A DNA stretch of 64,000 bases from RGIG5270 sp045538635 (GCA_045538635.1 JAZSRU010000093.1:1-64000), one strand, 5' to 3'; counted from the first letter of the stretch, positions 16,896-26,556 are shown. Numbers and translations: made by a program. Notes: a model not told the origin generated them from the sequence alone.

Positions 16896-17927
16896 ATGTC
16901 AAAAAAAACTTACAGCATTTCAGAACTGGCAATTCAACTGCAACTGCCGCGCACAACCATCAATGACTGGCTGAAAACATTTGCTCCATACCTCGAATTT
17001 GAAATGAAAGGCAAACGCAAAGAATATAACACCAACGCTCTTGAAGTACTGAAAAATATCAGCTTGTGGAAAAATGAAGGAAAAAGTGCCTCCGCAATAC
17101 AAAAACTCCTTGAAGAAAATTACGGCATACAAGGCGAAATAACTGAAAAAGATACAGAAAATACAGTTGAGCAGACCGATATCACAGCAACTGCACAACC
17201 TTCTGATTCCGGAGAACTTATGCAAGTGGTTCACAGCGATTTGGAAATGCTGCTTGCCAATGTGGAAAAAATGAATGAAAAACGCATCCGCAGTACCAGA
17301 AAAGCTGCATGGAGCAGTATTTTTTTCATGTTTCTGATACTCTGCGGAGTCGCCGCAATAGGTTACTTTGTCTATATTTCAGTAGGAAATATGCAGCAGA
17401 AAAATGACTCCGCACGCAAGGAATACAACGAAAAAATCTCAGCTCTCCAACAGCAGAACAAAAAACAGCTCGATGAAATCTCCCGTCTGCGCCGTCTGGA
17501 GCTTGATAAACTCAACTCCAATTTCAATATCCGCGACAAAAAATTCCAGCAGGAACTCGCCGCTCAACGCGCCGAACTTACCGCAGAATTCAATAAACTT
17601 GCAAAAAATGTCGCCGCTCAACGCGAAATAGAAATTCTCAAATTGCGCGAAGCTTTTGCCGCAGAACAACGCGCATTGCTGGAAAAACTTATCGCCCGTG
17701 AAAAAGAACTGACCTCACTCAATGCGAAAATTGCACAATTACAGAAAAATATCGAATCTCTGCAGAAACTCAACTCCGAACTGCAAAATAAAAATCAATC
17801 CATATCAGCTTCACTCCAGCAATTACTTCAGGAAAAAAAACAATTGGAAAAGCAGAAAAATGAATTTGAACGCACTCTGAATGATAATTCCCTGCAATCA
17901 TTGAAAGTCACCGGAGCAGTACAATGA
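16896..17927 (+). CDS. Membrane-anchored MerR-type HTH protein with long coiled coil
   Basis: 343 residues. Residues 5-75 form a MerR-like winged helix (YSISELAIQLQLPRTTINDW, then KRKEYNTNALEVLKNI). An acidic linker leads to one transmembrane helix at about 139-162. Residues 165-335 are an almost uninterrupted heptad-rich coiled coil (Lys/Glu/Gln/Leu) that would lie outside the cytoplasm if the HTH is inside. It lacks an effector domain, so it is not a normal MerR regulator. A DNA-binding head tethered to the membrane could anchor chromosome sites, loosely like RacA, or be a membrane-bound regulator. Its stop overlaps the acpS start (ATGA). The function is unknown. Confidence 0.7.
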   Translation: MSKKTYSISELAIQLQLPRTTINDWLKTFAPYLEFEMKGKRKEYNTNALEVLKNISLWKNEGKSASAIQKLLEENYGIQGEITEKDTENTVEQTDITATAQPSDSGELMQVVHSDLEMLLANVEKMNEKRIRSTRKAAWSSIFFMFLILCGVAAIGYFVYISVGNMQQKNDSARKEYNEKISALQQQNKKQLDEISRLRRLELDKLNSNFNIRDKKFQQELAAQRAELTAEFNKLAKNVAAQREIEILKLREAFAAEQRALLEKLIAREKELTSLNAKIAQLQKNIESLQKLNSELQNKNQSISASLQQLLQEKKQLEKQKNEFERTLNDNSLQSLKVTGAVQ

Positions 17928-18301
17928 TAGTCGCAATCGGCATTGACATTATAGAAATTGAACGCATTGATGACTCCATCAAACGCTTCGGGCAGAATTT
18001 CCTCGACCGCATTTATACTGCCGCTGAACAGACAGAATATGCCTCAAGACGCAATTCCCGCAGTTTCTACGCCGGACGCTGGGCGGCAAAAGAGGCAATA
18101 TCCAAGGCTCTCGGATGCGGCATCGGCAAAGATTGTTCATGGCTCGATATCGAAATCACCAACAATGACGGCGGCGCACCCCACGCGGTTCTTTCCGGTG
18201 CAGCAGCACGCAAATTTGCCTCTCTGAATGCCTCAAAACTGCACATTTCCATCTCCCATGAACGCACAAATGCCGTCGCCATGGCAATAATTGAAAACTG
18301 A
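17924..18301 (+). CDS. acpS: Holo-[acyl-carrier-protein] synthase
   Basis: 125 residues, standard length. It transfers 4'-phosphopantetheine from CoA to ACP. The metal-binding Asp in GIDIIEIERI (6-15) and the motif WAAKEAISKALG (E in the second metal site) are present, and the C-terminal HISISHERTNAVA is typical. The start overlaps the upstream stop as ATGA, indicating coupling. It is convergent with lon, 16 bases away. Functionally it fits with coaD, three genes upstream, in CoA/ACP metabolism. Confidence 0.93.
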   Translation: MIVAIGIDIIEIERIDDSIKRFGQNFLDRIYTAAEQTEYASRRNSRSFYAGRWAAKEAISKALGCGIGKDCSWLDIEITNNDGGAPHAVLSGAAARKFASLNASKLHISISHERTNAVAMAIIEN

Positions 18302-18317
18302 AATTCTGCTGTATTTC

Positions 18318-20711
18318 TTATTTGCCGTCACCGAAAAGAATCGGCAATGCTTCATCAAAATTTCTGACAAAGTGGAAAGTAAGTTCCTTTTGCAGTTCTT
18401 CCGGAATATCTTCCAGATCCTTGCGGTTTGCCTCCGGCAGAATAACATCTTTGATACCTGAACGCAATGCTGCAATAACTTTTTCCTTGACACCGCCGAT
18501 TGCAGTAATTCTGCCGCGGAGATTGATTTCACCGGTCATTGAGAGATAAGATTTGACCCGTTTCCCGCTCAAAAGCGAATACAGCGCACTTGCCATTGTA
18601 ATACCGGCTGACGGACCGTCTTTTGGAGTTGCTCCATCCGGAACGTGCAGATGGAAATCATTTTTCTCAAAAATTTCCTGCTCAAATCCCCAATCTGCGG
18701 CACGCGATTTGATATAAGTAAATGCCGCTTCAGCACTCTCCTGCATAACTTTACCGAGAGAACCTGTAAGCTTGAGCGTACCCTTGCCGGGAACTTTCAA
18801 AACTTCTATCATCAGAATAACGCCGCCGACACTCGTCCATGCCATGCCGGTCGCACTGCCGACAGCAGTTTGGCGCTCTGCCTCTGCAATAGTGAATTTG
18901 CGGCAGCCGAGCAGCGGAGCGACATCTGATTTTTTAACGGAAATTTTCGGATTTTCGCCATAATCACCGTCAACGACTTTGCGGGCGACCTTGCGGCAGC
19001 ATTGTGCAATAACGCGGTCAAGCTGACGGACACCCGCCTCGCGTGTATAATAATCAATCATTTCATGGATCGCAGGAACTGAAATTTTAGCAATATTGCT
19101 CAATCCGGATGCTTCAAGTTCACGCGGAGCGAGATACTGGCGTGCAATCTCTTTTTTCTCAAACGCAGTGTATCCCGGCAGACGGATGAGTTCCATACGA
19201 TCAAGCAACGGTTCAGGAATACTGTCAACCGTATTGGCTGTGGCAATGAAAAATACCTTGCTCAAATCATATTCCAATTCCAGATAATGATCACTGAATG
19301 TCGAATTCTGTGAACTGTCAAGCACTTCCAGCAATGCAGATGCCGGATCGCCGTGTGTATCTTTGCTCAATTTATCAATTTCATCAAGCATGATGAGCGG
19401 ATTGCAGACTCCGACTTTTTTCAAATTCTGAATGATTCTGCCCGGCATTGCACCGACATAAGTACGGCGATGACCGCGTATTTCAGCTTCATCCCTGACA
19501 CCGCCGAGTGCGATACGGATAAATTCGCGATTCAAAGCACGGGCAATTGATTTACCGAGAGAAGTTTTACCGACTCCGGGGGGACCGACCAGACAGACAA
19601 TGGGAGATTTGCCATCTTTTTTGAGTTTGAGAACAGAAAGGAACTCAAGAATACGCTCCTTGACATCCTTCAACCCGTAATGATCCTCATCCAGAATGCG
19701 CGCCGCCTCTGCAACATCAAGTCTGTCTTCAGAACATTTTGTCCACGGCACAGAAAGAATTGTATCTACATAATTATACGAAACATGATATTCCGGCGAC
19801 ATCTGCGGAATAACTTCCAATCTGGAAAGTTCTTTACGCACAACGGCTTCTGCCCGTTCAGGCAGACTGACTTCATTCAAACGGCGCTCAATATCGATAA
19901 TATCCGGATTGCGGTTGTCTTCGCCGAGTTCTTTTTTGATGGCACGGAGCTGTTCCTGCAGGAAAAAATCACGCTGATTTTTGCTCATGGATTCATGAAC
20001 TTCTGCCTGAATTCTGGAGCTTACGCGGGCAATTTCCACACTGCGGTTGAGCATCACCACGAGGAAATGCAATCTTTTATCAAGTGTAAGTTCATTGAGA
20101 AGATAAAATTTCTCAACAAAACTCAACGGCAATGCTTCACTGATGAGATCTGATGTCCGGCCTGGATTATTCACATTGTTGATTGCAAATTTAAATTCAT
20201 CCTGCATTACACCGAGGAGCGAACTTTCAGTAAAAAGAGCTATCGCACTTTTGAGCGCACCCTGCACTTCATCATTATTATCAATGCGGTCTTCAAGCTT
20301 TTGATAAAATGCAATATCAAAATCCTTGCCTCTGCTGATGCGCATAAGCGAAATACGGCTGATACCGCGCATGAGAACTCGCTCAGAACCGTCAGGAAAC
20401 TGCATTTTCTTGATGATACGGCACAATGTTCCGACCCGTGATATCATGCGATCATTGAATTTGACCTGTGAAAATGAACCTTTCACCTCTTTTGCAGCTT
20501 TAAATTCTGCCGGTGTCGGCATTTCCGGAAAAACCGCAATAAGCCGCCCGTGCATATATGATTCCTTGCTCGCAGCAAGTTCACGGTCTGACAATACAGC
20601 CGAAGTCAGATTAAACGGAAATGCCACCTGGGAATTCAAAATCACCATCGGTGCCTCCAGCGGCGGTGCCTTGTCAGGACTTTTCAAAGATATATTGACA
20701 CTATTATCCAT
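18318..20711 (-). CDS. lon: ATP-dependent protease Lon
   Basis: 797 residues from the ATG at 20711. An ATG five codons upstream (20726) is rejected because AAGGAG sits exactly six bases before 20711. Domains in order: Lon N-terminal substrate domain, helical linker, AAA+ module with Walker A GPPGVGKTSLGK and Walker B LIMLDEIDKL, and the protease domain with catalytic Ser701 (DGPSAGITMA) and Lys744 (GGVKEKVIAA). It degrades misfolded and regulatory proteins in the cytoplasm. It is the last gene of the tolB-folC-lon run, 18 bases after folC. No heat-shock promoter element was seen directly upstream. Confidence 0.97.
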   Translation of the reverse strand: MDNSVNISLKSPDKAPPLEAPMVILNSQVAFPFNLTSAVLSDRELAASKESYMHGRLIAVFPEMPTPAEFKAAKEVKGSFSQVKFNDRMISRVGTLCRIIKKMQFPDGSERVLMRGISRISLMRISRGKDFDIAFYQKLEDRIDNNDEVQGALKSAIALFTESSLLGVMQDEFKFAINNVNNPGRTSDLISEALPLSFVEKFYLLNELTLDKRLHFLVVMLNRSVEIARVSSRIQAEVHESMSKNQRDFFLQEQLRAIKKELGEDNRNPDIIDIERRLNEVSLPERAEAVVRKELSRLEVIPQMSPEYHVSYNYVDTILSVPWTKCSEDRLDVAEAARILDEDHYGLKDVKERILEFLSVLKLKKDGKSPIVCLVGPPGVGKTSLGKSIARALNREFIRIALGGVRDEAEIRGHRRTYVGAMPGRIIQNLKKVGVCNPLIMLDEIDKLSKDTHGDPASALLEVLDSSQNSTFSDHYLELEYDLSKVFFIATANTVDSIPEPLLDRMELIRLPGYTAFEKKEIARQYLAPRELEASGLSNIAKISVPAIHEMIDYYTREAGVRQLDRVIAQCCRKVARKVVDGDYGENPKISVKKSDVAPLLGCRKFTIAEAERQTAVGSATGMAWTSVGGVILMIEVLKVPGKGTLKLTGSLGKVMQESAEAAFTYIKSRAADWGFEQEIFEKNDFHLHVPDGATPKDGPSAGITMASALYSLLSGKRVKSYLSMTGEINLRGRITAIGGVKEKVIAALRSGIKDVILPEANRKDLEDIPEELQKELTFHFVRNFDEALPILFGDGK

Positions 20712-20729
20712 AACGATCTCCTTCACAGT

Positions 20730-22016
20730 TTAAATATTTGCAAGTTCAGCAAAAGATGTTTGCTGAAAGTATTCACCAAGCAGATAAAGAGAACCGCAGA
20801 AAACTTTTCCGCAGCCGTCAGTATCTTTTTCCTCTGCCAGATATTGAGCCAGAGAATCAAAAGAGCGGATATTCCTGAAATCCGGATCGATTTGATTCAC
20901 CAGCTCCGTCAATCTCTGCGCCGAACAGCTGGGACGGTGGGAATCCGCCAGCGGTGTAAAACAGAACTCTCTGGCAAGCGGCAGTAATATTCTCAGACAT
21001 TCAGCAGTATCTTTGTCTTCAAATGAAGCAAAAATAAATGTAAATTTACGCCCGGGGAAAAATTCCTCCAATCCTCTGCGCAAAGCCGCAACTCCGTCTG
21101 GATTATGTCCCCCGTCCATTATCGCACCGTTTCTGAGCAGCTGAAATCTGCCCGGCCACGATACTTGTGCCATAGAATCAAGCATTTTTCTGAAATCAAG
21201 ATTGAATTTACCGCTCAAATATTCAAGTACATGATAAACCAGCGTGAAATTCCGCCTCTGCATTTCTCCGCCGAGAGCAAGTCTGACCTCACCCGCAGGT
21301 GTACTTATCACCTGCTCCATGCCATTGCGGCTGACAAGTTTGAATTCATCATAAACTGCATTGAACGGCGCATTTCTGTCTGCGGCAATATTTTTGAGAA
21401 CATTGCGGGCATTTTCCGGCATAACACCGCAGAATACCGGAGTGTTTTCCTTGATGATGCCTCCCTTTTCAAAAGCAATTTTTTCAAGAGTATCTCCGAG
21501 ATACTGACAATGTTCCAGAGCAATATTGGTAATTACTGAAACTTCGGGAATCACAAAATTTGTTGAGTCAAATCTGCCGCCCATTCCAGTTTCCCAGACA
21601 ATAAAATCAACATCATTGTGCAGAAAATAACCTAACGCAAGTATAGTCGTAAATTCAAAATAAGTAACAAATCTGCCATTTTCCTTCATTGCTTCAGCAT
21701 GAGGATAAAGTTTCCGGAACTCAATCTCCAACTCCTCATCAGAAATCATAGTGCCATTGATGCGCATACGCTCATTATATGCGGCGAGGTGAGGAGATGT
21801 ATAAAAACCTACTTTGGCACCGGCGGCACGGAGAGCTTTCTGAATCATCGCACCGGACGAACCTTTGCCATTGCTGCCGGCGATATGGATAAAATAGGGT
21901 TTTCTGCCGCATTCAACATCATATCCTGCCCTGCTGATAAGTTCATTAGTTTGAACAAGACCGAGTTTTATGCCGCAGCCTTCAATGGCTTTCAAATATT
22001 CTGCAAGTTTCATCAT
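20730..22016 (-). CDS. folC: Bifunctional folylpolyglutamate synthase/dihydrofolate synthase
   Basis: 428 residues from the ATG at 22016, which overlaps the tolB stop as ATGA. A second ATG follows immediately at 22013. The Mur-ligase P-loop HIAGSNGKGSSGAM (with the TSPHL motif soon after) and the central ETGMGGRFDSTN are FolC signatures, and the C-terminal DGGHNPDG motif is intact. It adds glutamates to folates and may also make dihydrofolate. folD, folP or accDA, its usual neighbours, are not in the window. Confidence 0.93.
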   Translation of the reverse strand: MMKLAEYLKAIEGCGIKLGLVQTNELISRAGYDVECGRKPYFIHIAGSNGKGSSGAMIQKALRAAGAKVGFYTSPHLAAYNERMRINGTMISDEELEIEFRKLYPHAEAMKENGRFVTYFEFTTILALGYFLHNDVDFIVWETGMGGRFDSTNFVIPEVSVITNIALEHCQYLGDTLEKIAFEKGGIIKENTPVFCGVMPENARNVLKNIAADRNAPFNAVYDEFKLVSRNGMEQVISTPAGEVRLALGGEMQRRNFTLVYHVLEYLSGKFNLDFRKMLDSMAQVSWPGRFQLLRNGAIMDGGHNPDGVAALRRGLEEFFPGRKFTFIFASFEDKDTAECLRILLPLAREFCFTPLADSHRPSCSAQRLTELVNQIDPDFRNIRSFDSLAQYLAEEKDTDGCGKVFCGSLYLLGEYFQQTSFAELANI

Positions 22017-23200
22017 TCTACGGGTTTCTTTGACCAATTCGGGGTTGAAAAATAATTTCCGTTGCGGAAAAGCTGGCGCTTTTTGCCGGTAAATGTATCA
22101 ATTACAAACAAACTGGAACTGCGTCCGCCGTTTGATGTCTGACTGCATACGATATGACGGTTGTCAGGCGCCCATGACGGAGATTCCCAGCGTCCGGTCA
22201 GATTCGGCACCAGTTCATTGCGGTTATTTTTAACATCGAGAACAGCAATGCGGTATTCTCCGTCAATGCGTGTGATGTAAACAATTTTATTATCATTTGA
22301 CCAATCCGGGGTCAACGCCTCGCGTCCGACACTCGGCAGCTTGCGCTTCTGACCGCCGGCAAGGTCGCAAACATACAATTCCGGTCTGCCGGATACATCC
22401 GAAAGATAACATATCCATTTGCCGTCCGGACTGAAACACGGAGAAGCCTCAACTGCCTTATCGCGTGTAAGGCGGCGCATTGCGCTTGATTCAACGGCTT
22501 TCAGATAGAGTTCAACCTGCTTGTCCTTGCTCAAAATGACCGCCATATATCTGCCGGTCGGATCAATGGCAACTCCGGTATTCAAACCTGCAAACGCAGT
22601 CAGACGCCTTGAACGGTAAGGTGAGAATGAAGTCTGCACCACATCCATATTGCTCTGATTGTATTTGCTGTATGCTACTGATTTGCCATCGGGGAAAAAT
22701 CCCGGTTCCACGCACAATGAATTGAAACGGCTGACCTGCTGAATACGCTGTCCGTCAATATCAGCCAGATAAATATTGCGTTTATTCATATTGCGCCCCA
22801 TGGAAAAAGCAATTTTGGTAGCGCACAATGGCGGCAGCCCGAATGCATCATTGAGTACGCTGTCAACCAGAAATTTGGCACGGTCACGCTCATTTCTGCC
22901 GGGGATGGCACTCTGTATCCCCTTGCGTACCGCCCCTTCTGTCAGAATATATCCCAAACGTTGTCCCTGTCTGACTTCAAGTACATATTCCCCTTTGCCG
23001 TCGCGGACAATATTGAACCAGTTTGTGGCATTGATCATATTTTCGATCTCCCGCTGTTGAAGCGGTGAAACATTGGAATAATGAATGGCAAGAGAGGGAT
23101 TGTCCTCCACACTTTTGCGGATTTCTATCGGAGCGGCATTTGCGGCAGAAAACACGCCCGCAACGACAACCAGCAGACATAATACTTTGTATTTCATCAT
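22013..23200 (-). CDS. tolB: Tol-Pal system protein TolB
   Basis: 395 residues. A Sec signal peptide (residues 1-22, AANA cleavage) precedes an N-terminal alpha/beta domain and a six-bladed WD40/PD40 beta-propeller with repeats such as CFSPDGKWICYLSD and DWSNDNKIVYITR. TolB is the periplasmic hub linking Pal and TolA during outer-membrane constriction. The usual tolQRA and pal genes are absent here. The gene instead leads tolB-folC-lon. A canonical promoter (23248-23275) and an AAGGA precede it. Confidence 0.92.
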   Translation of the reverse strand: MMKYKVLCLLVVVAGVFSAANAAPIEIRKSVEDNPSLAIHYSNVSPLQQREIENMINATNWFNIVRDGKGEYVLEVRQGQRLGYILTEGAVRKGIQSAIPGRNERDRAKFLVDSVLNDAFGLPPLCATKIAFSMGRNMNKRNIYLADIDGQRIQQVSRFNSLCVEPGFFPDGKSVAYSKYNQSNMDVVQTSFSPYRSRRLTAFAGLNTGVAIDPTGRYMAVILSKDKQVELYLKAVESSAMRRLTRDKAVEASPCFSPDGKWICYLSDVSGRPELYVCDLAGGQKRKLPSVGREALTPDWSNDNKIVYITRIDGEYRIAVLDVKNNRNELVPNLTGRWESPSWAPDNRHIVCSQTSNGGRSSSLFVIDTFTGKKRQLFRNGNYFSTPNWSKKPVE

Positions 23201-23247
23201 CTTACAAAAATCCTTTTTTATTATATAAACAAATCAACATTGCTGGC

Positions 23248-23275
23248 AATATAGCACTTTTTCATTTTTTTACAA
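23248..23275 (-). promoter_or_regulatory. Putative promoter of tolB-folC-lon
   Basis: Minus strand TTGTAA (23275-23270), 16 bases, TATATT (23253-23248), about 48 bases upstream of the tolB ATG. Confidence 0.55.
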
Positions 23276-23340
23276 GGCAAAAGCACAAAAATGTATGTTT
23301 GAAAAACCATTATTTATTGTACAAAATTTAATATCCCCAC

Positions 23341-23368
23341 TTGACAGTTGTCTTTCAAATGCTATTTT
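23341..23368 (+). promoter_or_regulatory. Putative promoter of the ceramidase-like gene
   Basis: TTGACA (23341-23346), 16 bases, TATTTT (23363-23368), about 38 bases before the ATG at 23407, which has GGAAAGGAA as ribosome-binding site. Confidence 0.6.
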
Positions 23369-23406
23369 AATTACGAGTTTTTTCTAATAAGGAAAGGAAA
23401 TCTATT

Positions 23407-24750
23407 ATGAAAATTCAATTCGGTATCGGACGCAGATGCATCAACCCTGAACTCCCAATCTCTCTGGCAGGATATTTCAATACCCGCATGTGGGACAAAA
23501 TCCTCGATGATATTGAAGTCAGAGTCATCGTTTTCAAAGGCGAAGATAAAGATTTTGCCATCGTTCATTTTGACATCCTCAGTATCTCATATCCATTCTA
23601 CACCGATGTTCTGGAAGCCTTGCAGTCTGTTGAACCGTCATTCAAAGAAGAAAATGTTTTGATTTCAGCAGTTCACTCACATACTGCTCCCGATATCAAC
23701 AACTGCCCCACCAGCCCTGCTTACCGCAAATTCGCCGCCGCCAAAGCCGCCGAAGCATTGAAAGATGCATTGGCAAATATCGAAGATGGTGAAGTTTATA
23801 CTGCAATGGCGCAGGACGGCAGATTCCAGTTCAACCGCCGCTACTGGATGAAAGACGGCAGCGTTTTGACCAATCCCGGCAAACTCAATCCCGAAATCGA
23901 CCGTCCCGAAGGTACTATTGACCCCCAGATACCGATTATTGCAATCAAAAATGCTCATGGCATCAAACTGCTGATGGCAAGCATTGTTAATCATACTGAC
24001 ACCATCGGCGGCTGCGGCGTATCTGCCGACTGGACCGGTTTTCTCCGCCGCGACCTCGAACCGGAAATGGCTCCCGGTGCAATGGTCGTTTCGCTCATCG
24101 GCTGTGCAGGCAATATCAACCACTTTGATGTAACTACCGATATGGATCAAACCTGCTACGCAGAACCCGAACGCATCGGCAAAGGCTATGCAGAAAGCAT
24201 CCGCAAAGTTTGGAATGATCTGAAAGCTGTTGAAGACGGCAAATTCAGTTTTGAGTCCGCACTTGCAGTTTCCGCCCCCCGCGAACTCGATCCCGAAGAA
24301 ATCAAAGAAGCACAGGCTGTTGTTGAAAAATATGCCGATGTCGATATCAATGCCCATGGCGATCTCACCAGCGAGGATCTCGCCAAAAAAACTCCGGTCG
24401 TTTTGAAGTTTTTTGCCGAAAAACTGCTTGAAATCGCCAACAATACCCACAAACCGACATTCCGTTTGAGTCTGCTCAAATTCGGTGAATCCGCAGTTAT
24501 CGCATCATTGCCGAGTGAACCGTTTGTTGAAATCGGTTTGAATCTGCGCAAATCCATTTTCTTCGGCAAACATTGCCTTGTCTGCTCACACGGCAACTAC
24601 AATGGCGGCGGAAAATTCATTGGCGGCTATATCCCCAACAGCTGGAACTACGGCAGAGGCGGATATGAAACTACTCCGCGCAGCAGCGGCTATTCTGTCC
24701 GTACCGCAGATGTTCTGCTCGCCGCCTGGCGCAAAATGGTTGAAAAATAA
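23407..24750 (+). CDS. Neutral/alkaline ceramidase-like hydrolase, cytoplasmic form
   Basis: 447 residues without a signal peptide. The opening FGIGRRCINP...SLAGY and the motif AVHSHTAPD with His90 and His92 are typical of the neutral/alkaline non-lysosomal ceramidase superfamily, in which these histidines bind zinc. A further His occurs in SIVNHTDTIGG. True ceramidases are secreted and longer (about 650-700 residues, with a C-terminal Ig-like domain). This shorter, apparently intracellular version resembles the paralogues common in PVC and Bacteroidota genomes, whose substrate is unknown. It is monocistronic, between its own promoter and a strong bidirectional terminator. Confidence 0.75.
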   Translation: MKIQFGIGRRCINPELPISLAGYFNTRMWDKILDDIEVRVIVFKGEDKDFAIVHFDILSISYPFYTDVLEALQSVEPSFKEENVLISAVHSHTAPDINNCPTSPAYRKFAAAKAAEALKDALANIEDGEVYTAMAQDGRFQFNRRYWMKDGSVLTNPGKLNPEIDRPEGTIDPQIPIIAIKNAHGIKLLMASIVNHTDTIGGCGVSADWTGFLRRDLEPEMAPGAMVVSLIGCAGNINHFDVTTDMDQTCYAEPERIGKGYAESIRKVWNDLKAVEDGKFSFESALAVSAPRELDPEEIKEAQAVVEKYADVDINAHGDLTSEDLAKKTPVVLKFFAEKLLEIANNTHKPTFRLSLLKFGESAVIASLPSEPFVEIGLNLRKSIFFGKHCLVCSHGNYNGGGKFIGGYIPNSWNYGRGGYETTPRSSGYSVRTADVLLAAWRKMVEK

Positions 24751-24794
24751 GGATTTTTTATCAGCGTATAAATCATTTTTTAATACAAAATGAA

Positions 24795-24845
24795 AAAGGT
24801 TGCCGCAAGACCTGAAAAAGTCAGGCGGCAACCTTTGTTTTTATT
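24795..24845. terminator. Strong bidirectional rho-independent terminator
   Basis: A 12-base arm AAAGGTTGCCGC (24795-24806) pairs with GCGGCAACCTTT (24825-24836), and an inner CCTGA/TCAGG stem lengthens the hairpin. It is followed by GTTTTTATT on the plus strand and by a T-rich run on the minus strand. It lies between the convergent ceramidase-like gene and the small gene next to the portal. Confidence 0.92.
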
Positions 24846-24862
24846 GCAGAGATAAAAATATA

Positions 24863-25150
24863 TCAGTTTACACTTATTGCGCGATACGCCAATAAAACTC
24901 CGTCAAAATCATTGATGGCAGATACTTTTTCCAGCAAATAACTTTTGCCGTCATCAACCAGAACATCACCTGCCTTTACCGCAATTTCAGGCGATAACAG
25001 AAAAACGCATTTTGCTTTGCCGAGATTACAGTTTTCAGTATCAATTGAAAATTCAACTCTGGTGATACCTCTGGTTGTAAAATTTTCGATACTGCCGTCA
25101 GCAAGTTTGCGGCTGCCGTTAATGATTTTCCGAAAACAGAAATTCTTCAT
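24863..25150 (-). CDS. Small protein paired with the portal-like gene, possible phage head-tail component
   Basis: 95 residues. Its ATG overlaps the stop of the portal-like gene (ATGA), so the two are read as one unit. The sequence is mostly beta-strand (GITRVEFSIDTENCNLGKAK, later VKAGDVLVDDGKSYLLEKVS), which would suit a small barrel protein of the phage neck or head-tail joining type. That is an inference from its position. I recognise no specific family. Confidence 0.5.
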   Translation of the reverse strand: MKNFCFRKIINGSRKLADGSIENFTTRGITRVEFSIDTENCNLGKAKCVFLLSPEIAVKAGDVLVDDGKSYLLEKVSAINDFDGVLLAYRAISVN

Positions 25151-26556
25151 TTTTTATCCTCTCCGCAGTTTTTCTGAAATTCTTTCAGTATTTTTTCTCT
25201 GGTGCAATGATCTATCTTTTTGAGCTTTTCGAGCAGAAAGAGAGCAGTTCCGGCAATTTCCTGCTGATAAGTTTCAGAATCAGAAAATTTGTTGAGATCA
25301 AGCAATGCCCGGATCGAACTTTCAAGATTGGTAACAGAAAAATCACGATTGTAAGAAACTCTCACCTTTTCAAGTGCAGGATTATAAAGACGCATGATAT
25401 CCCATACCGCACTTTCACATTGTTCCAGCAATTCAGCTTTTGCCGCCAGAAATTGTCCGACATGATGATGATCCCATGCTTTTGACTCCGCGCTGCGGAG
25501 CATGCGTGTTTCGGTCTGTGCTGCCATGCCGACGAGGTCAAAAAGTTCCTTTTTGAGCGCGAGATTTTCATCACGGATGCAGCGGGTATCTGCTCCTCCG
25601 GGAGAAATATAACGGCTGATACCTTTTTCTTCCGGAGATTCCCAGATTGCGGCACTGCGGGCAATGACATGGCTGAATTTCTGCGGTTTATCACTGCTGT
25701 CCGGCAGCGAAAGCGGCTGCGAAGTGCGGGCAAAAGAATCCGAAATCACCAGCAGCCCGAACATCTGTTTTATCATATTCATCTGCGCCTCTGATTCATT
25801 ATTGAGGATCGCGTCGGAAATACGGACAATATCTTCAAAATAATGACCGCCATTGATTTCTGTACCGTCAACATCACCTGCAATGACCGCCGGAACCATA
25901 CCGAGATTATGTTCTCTGCGCATAATGCATTTGACAGGCGCGCTGACAGACTGGCGTTCAAAAACAAGGAACTCATTGCGAGTGAAAAGTTTACGCCTGC
26001 GGATACGGTATTCCGGTTCAAACGGATTTGATTTCAGCAGAGCATCTTCCTCAACAATGAGCCAGTCAAGTTTGCCGTCAGCTCCGTATGCATAATCAAC
26101 AGCTTCAAGCGGAGAAAGCGCACGGGCAAAAGGACGGAGTCTTTCCGCCAGACAGCGGTCATAATCGGCTTCACCTTCAAAAAAAGGCATTTCAACAAGC
26201 AGAACCGCTTTGCCGTAAATATTGAGCAGAGTTGAAAACTGCCGCATAATATCGCCGGTACGCGCTCCGGTGCGGGAAAAATCTTCCAGCAATGCGGCAT
26301 CTGCATTGATACGCTGCGGTTCTGTCGCAAAAATATACTGGGTGATAAGTTGTGCAATGCGGCGCGGATAGTTGAAATAATAAGCACGGCGGACTCTTTC
26401 GGCAAATTCCAGATCGATTTCAGAAACATGACGGATCAGAGCAGATTGAATATAATCACAGCCGCCGGCATACGCGGCGCGGGATTTTTCCCAGATATAA
26501 CGGTTTTTGCGATAATCGCTGTGAGTGCGGCGGAACAAAAAATCAAAATTTTCCAT
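25147..26556 (-). CDS. Phage portal-like protein, isolated
   Basis: 469 residues from the ATG at 26556, chosen because GGGAG lies six bases upstream. The open frame extends further 5' but without a usable start. The layout is that of a portal protein: an N-terminal helical region with RRIAQLITQYIFATEP, a central beta-rich part, then NGGHYFEDIVRISDAILNN followed by the helix SEAQMNMIKQMFG, and a C-terminal helical barrel region. It resembles DUF4055/SPP1 gp6-type portals by memory, not by search. No terminase, capsid, tail or integrase gene is nearby, so this is either a prophage remnant or a domesticated protein. The reading frame is intact. Confidence 0.6.
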   Translation of the reverse strand: MENFDFLFRRTHSDYRKNRYIWEKSRAAYAGGCDYIQSALIRHVSEIDLEFAERVRRAYYFNYPRRIAQLITQYIFATEPQRINADAALLEDFSRTGARTGDIMRQFSTLLNIYGKAVLLVEMPFFEGEADYDRCLAERLRPFARALSPLEAVDYAYGADGKLDWLIVEEDALLKSNPFEPEYRIRRRKLFTRNEFLVFERQSVSAPVKCIMRREHNLGMVPAVIAGDVDGTEINGGHYFEDIVRISDAILNNESEAQMNMIKQMFGLLVISDSFARTSQPLSLPDSSDKPQKFSHVIARSAAIWESPEEKGISRYISPGGADTRCIRDENLALKKELFDLVGMAAQTETRMLRSAESKAWDHHHVGQFLAAKAELLEQCESAVWDIMRLYNPALEKVRVSYNRDFSVTNLESSIRALLDLNKFSDSETYQQEIAGTALFLLEKLKKIDHCTREKILKEFQKNCGEDKK

